From Cyanothece sp. UBA12306 (GTDB lineage: Bacteria; Cyanobacteriota; Cyanobacteriia; Cyanobacteriales; Microcystaceae): a stretch of DNA of 18,168 nucleotides. Below, in pieces: positions 13,781 through 18,168 of this stretch. The stretch is from positions 2,391 to 20,558 of the forward strand of contig DLXW01000311.1 of the NCBI GenBank assembly GCA_003448685.1, given 5' to 3'. The first letter of the stretch is position 1, and each line of letters starts with the position of its first letter. Made by a program: the position numbers and the translations under genes. The notes beneath the pieces were generated by a model. The model was given only the letters and a program-made list of their open reading frames with translations. It was not told the DNA's origin and made no database searches.

Positions 13781-13864
13781 CCTTAATTTTAAGCTTGTTG
13801 TCATCCCGTGAGCCATCAACTTCTATACCTCACGAGTTATGATGACTGCTATAATCGATTCAGC

Positions 13865-15361
13865 TTAGGACAATTTTGCTTCTTCTAAAATCAATTTAGA
13901 GCGTTTAATTTGTTCGGGAATAGCAACGGGATAATCTCCTGTAAAACAGGCAGAACAGAAACTATTGGGATCTTCTCCTGTTACTTCTAACATCCCTTTC
14001 CAACTCAAATAAGCTAAGGAATCTACCCCAATTTGTTCGGCAATTTTTTCTAAAGATTGTGTAGCCGCAATTAATTGATTTTGATTATCGGTATCAATGC
14101 CATAAAAACAGGGATGGGTAACAGGTGGAGAAGAAATCCGCATATGAACTTGTTTAGCCCCTGCATCTCGTAATGCTTTGACGATTTTACGGCTAGTAGT
14201 TCCTCTCACAATAGAATCATCCACCATAATGACTCTTTTACCCTCTAAAACGTCTTTGAGCGGATTTAACTTCATTTTAATCCCCGATTCTCGCATCTTT
14301 TGGGTCGGTTGAATAAAAGTCCGTCCCACATAACGATTTTTAATCAATCCTTCTCCATAGGGAATACCCGATACTTGAGAAAATCCGATGGCTGCTGGAA
14401 TGCCTGAGTCAGGAACCCCCATCACTAAATCAGCTTTGACAACTGATTCGCGGGCTAGTTGTTGTCCTAAACGAACTCGATAACTATACAGGGTTTCATC
14501 GTGCATTAAACTGTCGGGGCGGGAAAAATAAATCATTTCAAAAATACATAACTTCCTTTCTGGTTCACCGGCCCAGTGCAAGGAAGATAACCCACTTTCT
14601 GTGATCCAAACTAATTCTCCTGGTTCGACATCTCGTAAGTATTCTGCACCAATGATATCTAAAGCACAGGTTTCTGAAGCCAGGACATAGCGGATGGGAT
14701 TACCTTCTAGAACCCCAATTACTAGGGGGCGAATTCCATTGGGGTCTCGTACCCCCATTAATCCTGCTGGTGTACCAATGGCTAAACTGTAGGCCCCAGA
14801 ACAGAGTTTAAAGGCACTGATGGCAGCTTCTAGCCAATCTTTGCCCCTATCGACTTCTTGAGCGATCGCTATGGCAATCATTTCCGAATCGGTGGTAGTG
14901 TTAAAATCGCCTCCTCGTTGTTCTAAGGTTTTGCGTAATTCTATAGTATTGACAAGATTGCCATTATGTGCTAAAGCTAAATAGCCCAAGCGAGTGTGAA
15001 GGACAGCAGGTTGAGCATTGGCTTTGTGACTAGAACCTGTAGTTGAGTAACGGGTGTGGCCAATAGCTGTTTGGCCAGTTAATTGGCTTAAAATTGATTC
15101 TTTAAAGACTTGAGAAACTAACCCCATGTCTTTGTGACAATGTATTTTTTCCCCTTCTAAAGTAGCAATTCCGGCTGATTCTTGTCCTCGGTGTTGCAGG
15201 GCGTATAATCCGAAATAGGCTAGTTTGGAGACTACTTTTTCGGGAGCATAAATTCCAAAGACTCCACAAGCTTCTTCGGGTTTATCAATGGGTGGAGAGA
15301 AACTATCAACGGTTTCAGTTAAGGTCTGGTTAGAGTCGAAGATCTGATCTTGAGAAATCAT
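13865..15361 (-). CDS. purF: Amidophosphoribosyltransferase (glutamine PRPP amidotransferase)
   Basis: PurF makes 5-phosphoribosylamine from PRPP and glutamine, the committed step of purine synthesis. The 498-residue chain begins with a propeptide of about 31 residues ending at EEA, and C32 of ACGVFGIY becomes the N-terminal nucleophile after cleavage. The Ntn glutaminase domain follows (to about 260), with ALQHRGQESAG and HNGNLVN. The phosphoribosyltransferase domain carries the PRPP loop VIMVDDSIVRGTTS (about 377-390). C272, C418, C469 and C472 match the iron-sulfur cluster ligands of the Bacillus-type enzyme, so this is an Fe-S, maturation-dependent PurF. The ATG at 15361 has AGGAG at a longish 13-base spacing. 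It lies downstream of purL in the same direction. Confidence 0.96.
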   Translation of the reverse strand: MISQDQIFDSNQTLTETVDSFSPPIDKPEEACGVFGIYAPEKVVSKLAYFGLYALQHRGQESAGIATLEGEKIHCHKDMGLVSQVFKESILSQLTGQTAIGHTRYSTTGSSHKANAQPAVLHTRLGYLALAHNGNLVNTIELRKTLEQRGGDFNTTTDSEMIAIAIAQEVDRGKDWLEAAISAFKLCSGAYSLAIGTPAGLMGVRDPNGIRPLVIGVLEGNPIRYVLASETCALDIIGAEYLRDVEPGELVWITESGLSSLHWAGEPERKLCIFEMIYFSRPDSLMHDETLYSYRVRLGQQLARESVVKADLVMGVPDSGIPAAIGFSQVSGIPYGEGLIKNRYVGRTFIQPTQKMRESGIKMKLNPLKDVLEGKRVIMVDDSIVRGTTSRKIVKALRDAGAKQVHMRISSPPVTHPCFYGIDTDNQNQLIAATQSLEKIAEQIGVDSLAYLSWKGMLEVTGEDPNSFCSACFTGDYPVAIPEQIKRSKLILEEAKLS

Positions 15362-15563
15362 GGGTAATTTTTTGCTCCTGAAACTGAGGATATAGGACTT
15401 TTTCGGTAAAATCGAGGAAAATTAACTATGGTAACTAATTTTTAACAATTCTTTAACCTAATCTTATCAGGAATTTCATCTAAAAGTTTGATTAGGATGA
15501 TCAATTATTCTGATTTTATTATGTTGGCGATCGCAGTTTTCCTCTAAACAGCAAGGCACTTTT

Positions 15564-15625
15564 ATGTTAGCAACTATCAATTTGAGTAGCCACTATGTTA
15601 GCAACTATGAATTTGAGTAACTAGC
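15564..15625. repeat. Tandem duplication in the purL-purF spacer
   Basis: Two adjacent units of 31 bases begin with ATGTTAGCAACTAT at 15564 and 15595. The first 25 bases agree except for one C/G difference and the last six have diverged. There is no coding potential. Confidence 0.75.
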
Positions 15626-15679
15626 TTTAAATTAACTGTATTTTTACTTAGGAATAATTTTGGTGCTAATAATGCCGTT

Positions 15680-15737
15680 TTTCTGGTTGATTTGCCTGAT
15701 TTTAAATAATTAATAAGTCAACCTAATCAACCAGAAA
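15680..15737. repeat. Inverted repeat downstream of purL
   Basis: TTTCTGGTTGATT (15680-15692) and AATCAACCAGAAA (15725-15737) are perfectly complementary over 13 bases, with a weaker inner stem of up to about ten more positions. It begins about 30 bases past the purL stop on the minus strand. It lacks a T run on either side, so a factor-independent terminator is doubtful. Processing, transcript stabilisation or a dispersed palindrome are alternatives. Confidence 0.7.
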
Positions 15738-15767
15738 TAATCTCTCCTAAAATCGAGAAAGTGTAGA

Positions 15768-18068
15768 TTAGATTATCCTTCTTTTAATGGCGTTTGACCA
15801 AGTTTCAATTACTTGTTTAACCTCCAAACTAATGAACGAAAAACTATTTAAAGTGATTGTCAAATTATCAGAAGTAACTTGACCAATTTTTTGCCAATTT
15901 TTTGTTAATTCTTGGGTTAAATAAGTTTCCCAAGTATTTTGATTTTCAGGACTAATAGAAATAATAATCTGACTGTTTATTTCTCCAAATAATAACTCAT
16001 CAAAACGTTTTTTATCTTCTATCCCTAAATCAATTTTTGCTCCCAATTGTCCACTAATACAACATTCGGTTAAAGCAACACTTAATCCTCCTTCTGCACA
16101 ATCATGAGCGGATTTTATCCAACCTTGACGAATTCCATAGCGACATACTTTTTGAATCAACCGTTCATGATGAAAATTAACTTGAGGAGGTTTTCCTGCT
16201 ATTATTCCATGAAGACTAGCTAAATATTGTGATCCTCCCAAGGTTGGTTGATTATCTATGCCTAAAATATAAATTAAATCCCCAACATTTTGCCATCCTT
16301 GACCACAAATTTTAGTAATATCGGGAATTAATCCTACCATTCCTATCACTGGAGTTGGATAAATTGCTTGAGGATTTCCCCCAGAATCAACTGTTTCATT
16401 ATAAAGGGAAACATTGCCGCCAGTAACAGGAGTATTTAATTCTCGACAAGCTTCAGAAATACCTTGACAAGCTAAAGCTAATTGCCAATAACCTGTAGGA
16501 TTTTCAGGGCTGCCAAAATTGAGATTATCGGTAATAGCTAAAGGTTCAGCCCCCACACAACTCAAATTTCTAGCAGCTTCAGCTACAGCAGCTTTTGCTC
16601 CTTCATAGGGGTCAAGATAAACATAAAGGGAATTACAATCAGTAGTAGCAGCCACCCCAATTTTACAGGTATCTGGTTTAGCGGCAATAGGACGAACCCG
16701 AATAACCGCAGCGTCAGCCCCACCAGGCAAGATTACAGTATTATTTTGAACTTGGTGATCATATTGACGATAAACCCATTTTTTTGAGGCAATGGTGGGG
16801 ATATCTAATAATAATAAAAGTATTTGATTCCAAGTTTTAAATTGACCTTTAATCTCTATCCCATCTTTTGTACAATCTGGCAAACTTTCAGTAGTCCATT
16901 GCCAAGCTTTCTGGGCATATTCTGGAGGAGTTTCTAATAATTCTCGATGATAAATAGGCGTATTATCAGCTAAGGCATTAGCAGGAATTTCAGCAGCAAT
17001 TTCTCCTTGAAATAAAATTCTTACAATAGGTTCTTCGAGGACTGTTCCTGCAACTACTGCATGGAGTCCCCAACGATGGAAAATATTAATTAACTCCTGT
17101 TCCCTTCCTTTTTGGGCAACAAATAACATTCTTTCTTGGGACTCAGATAAAAGATATTCGTAGGGAACCATTCGAGTTTCTCTAACCGGAATTTTATCTA
17201 AGTCTAATTCAATTCCTACTCCACCGTTGGCAGCCATTTCTGAGGTGGAACAGGTAATTCCAGCGGCCCCCATATCCTGTGCAGCTACCACTGCACCAGT
17301 TTTAAACGCTTCTAAACAAGCTTCAATGAGGGATTTTTCTAAAAAAGGGTCTCCCACTTGCACTGCGGGGCGATCGTCCATCGACTGATCGGTAAGTTCA
17401 GCACTAGCAAAACTTGCTCCTCCCATGCCATCCCGTCCCGTGGTTGAACCGACGTATAAGACGGGGTTTCCGATGCCTGATGCCCCAGATTTAACGATTT
17501 CGGTGGTTTCCATCAACCCTAAAGCCATGGCATTAACTAGGGGGTTCCCGCTATAAGCTGCATCGAAATATACTTCTCCCCCCACGGTAGGAACCCCAAC
17601 TGCATTGCCATAATGGGAAATGCCTTCAACCACTCCAGCAAAAAGTCTGCGGGTTTTGGCATCTTCTAGATTACCAAAGCGCAGGGAGTTCAAAATGGCA
17701 ATGGGACGAGCCCCCATAGTAAAGATATCGCTGAGGATACCGCCGACTCCCGTAGCTGCCCCTTGGAAGGGTTCCACCGCAGAAGGGTGGTTATGGGATT
17801 CAATTTTGAAGGCTAGTTGTAGTCCGTCTCCCAAGTCTACCACTCCCGCATTTTCCCCTGGCCCGACTAAAATGCGATCGCCTTGGGTCGGAAATTGTTT
17901 AAGAAGGGGTCGGGAATTTTTATAACAACAATGTTCTGACCACATAACTCCAAACATCCCTAATTCTGCCTTGTTGGGGTGGCGGCCGAGGCGTTGGACA
18001 ATTTCTTCATATTCGGCGGTTTTGATGCCTTCTGCGGCGATTTCTTCGGAGCTAAAGGGGGTAGTCAT
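15768..18068 (-). CDS. purL: Phosphoribosylformylglycinamidine synthase subunit II
   Basis: PurL converts FGAR to FGAM using ATP and ammonia delivered by PurQ, with PurS as third subunit. At 766 residues it is the small form that works with separate PurS and PurQ, neither of which lies in the window. Visible signatures are [11 protein letters not shown] (43-53), [19 protein letters not shown] (about 89-107) with the catalytic histidine pair, and the pseudo-repeat of the AIR-synthase-like fold. The second half carries [16 protein letters not shown] and the glycine-rich [10 protein letters not shown]. The ATG at 18068 gives the normal N-terminus, though the bases before it are pyrimidine-rich with no Shine-Dalgarno. 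It is upstream of purF on the same strand. Confidence 0.96.
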   Translation of the reverse strand: MTTPFSSEEIAAEGIKTAEYEEIVQRLGRHPNKAELGMFGVMWSEHCCYKNSRPLLKQFPTQGDRILVGPGENAGVVDLGDGLQLAFKIESHNHPSAVEPFQGAATGVGGILSDIFTMGARPIAILNSLRFGNLEDAKTRRLFAGVVEGISHYGNAVGVPTVGGEVYFDAAYSGNPLVNAMALGLMETTEIVKSGASGIGNPVLYVGSTTGRDGMGGASFASAELTDQSMDDRPAVQVGDPFLEKSLIEACLEAFKTGAVVAAQDMGAAGITCSTSEMAANGGVGIELDLDKIPVRETRMVPYEYLLSESQERMLFVAQKGREQELINIFHRWGLHAVVAGTVLEEPIVRILFQGEIAAEIPANALADNTPIYHRELLETPPEYAQKAWQWTTESLPDCTKDGIEIKGQFKTWNQILLLLLDIPTIASKKWVYRQYDHQVQNNTVILPGGADAAVIRVRPIAAKPDTCKIGVAATTDCNSLYVYLDPYEGAKAAVAEAARNLSCVGAEPLAITDNLNFGSPENPTGYWQLALACQGISEACRELNTPVTGGNVSLYNETVDSGGNPQAIYPTPVIGMVGLIPDITKICGQGWQNVGDLIYILGIDNQPTLGGSQYLASLHGIIAGKPPQVNFHHERLIQKVCRYGIRQGWIKSAHDCAEGGLSVALTECCISGQLGAKIDLGIEDKKRFDELLFGEINSQIIISISPENQNTWETYLTQELTKNWQKIGQVTSDNLTITLNSFSFISLEVKQVIETWSNAIKRRII

Positions 18069-18130
18069 AGGAGGGTAGAGGTGACTCGGTTGGATTATGG
18101 GTGATTGCGGTTGGGGATTTATGACTGAGG

Positions 18131-18158
18131 CTCCTGGCTTCTGCCTTCTGCCTCCTTC
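18131..18158. repeat. Heptad repeats upstream of purL
   Basis: CTCCTGG, CTTCTGC, CTTCTGC and CTCCTTC stand head to tail in the last bases of the window, 60 to 90 bases upstream of the purL start. They belong to the same class of short tandem repeats as the arrays near 3271, 6879 and 13753, but with a different unit. Confidence 0.65.
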
Positions 18159-18168
18159 AATATCAAAA

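Larger units (their letters stand above)
15362..15767. other. 406-base spacer between purL and purF
   Basis: The spacer is AT-rich and non-coding. It holds a HIP1 site (GCGATCGC, 15528-15535), a direct tandem duplication (15564-15625) and a long inverted repeat (15680-15737). I looked for a purine-riboswitch-like core and a clear sigma-70 promoter on the minus strand and found neither. Either the inverted repeat ends the purL transcript and purF has its own promoter, or the spacer is a long transcribed leader. Confidence 0.55.

Noticed and set aside
13454..13842. Two short plus-strand frames across the hydroxylase 5' end and the following gap
   Set aside because: One is antisense to the FAD-binding region of the hydroxylase; the other is translated heptad repeat sequence. 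Neither has a Shine-Dalgarno.
15362..15767. Purine riboswitch upstream of purF
   Set aside because: No three-way junction or conserved purine-aptamer core could be recognised on the minus strand; only the inverted repeat and tandem duplication are visible.
1..18168. tRNA or rRNA genes
   Set aside because: I saw no cloverleaf-forming stretch with a conserved T-loop and no rRNA-like sequence on either strand by eye; a covariance search was not possible.

Overview
The window is cyanobacterial. Twelve copies of the HIP1 octamer GCGATCGC are visible, heptanucleotide repeat arrays lie between several genes, and the housekeeping proteins (HflX, RecO, DeoC, UbiH-like hydroxylase, PurF, PurL) have cyanobacterial character. 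A Cyanothece/Crocosphaera-like unicellular organism is my best guess, but that is an impression only. Nearly all housekeeping genes lie on the minus strand. The plus strand carries the accessory material: a TnpB element and a ROCO-type operon.

Layout. 1-215: the 3' end of an unrecognised plus-strand gene, apparently frameshifted, then a hairpin terminator. 216-3040 (minus): a membrane c-type-heme sensor with a HAMP domain, then the ribosome-associated GTPase HflX, whose best-supported start is an ATC codon behind a good Shine-Dalgarno site. 3126-4529: a degenerate IS200/IS605-type element carrying tnpB alone, with heptad repeats, a duplicated hairpin at its left and a well-formed right end that probably encodes the guide RNA. 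4555-7610 (minus): deoC, recO and an MFS transporter, closely spaced and probably co-transcribed. 7611-11793 (accessory island): two palindromic repeats, a short gene remnant, then an LRR-ROC-COR GTPase (ROCO protein), a small cyanobacterial accessory-domain protein, a PD-(D/E)XK-like nuclease, and a promoter-driven 85-residue coiled-coil protein. 11794-13626 (minus): a Uma2-family nuclease-fold protein and a UbiH-like FAD hydroxylase. 13865-18068 (minus): purF and purL, separated by a 406-base spacer with a tandem duplication and a long inverted repeat.

How the genes may work together. PurL and PurF are enzymes of de novo purine synthesis. DeoC and RecO belong to nucleoside salvage and DNA repair. 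The most interesting part is the plus-strand ROCO operon at 8000-11390. An NLR-like architecture (LRR sensor plus ROC GTPase switch) is encoded with a small accessory protein and a nuclease that overlap by 14 bases, which suggests a GTPase-controlled conflict or defence module; this function is inferred. The ROCO frame is broken by an in-frame TAG, yet the frame stays open for another 214 codons and runs straight into the small accessory protein. The locus is therefore either a recently split fusion, a readthrough product, or a fusion with an internal start.
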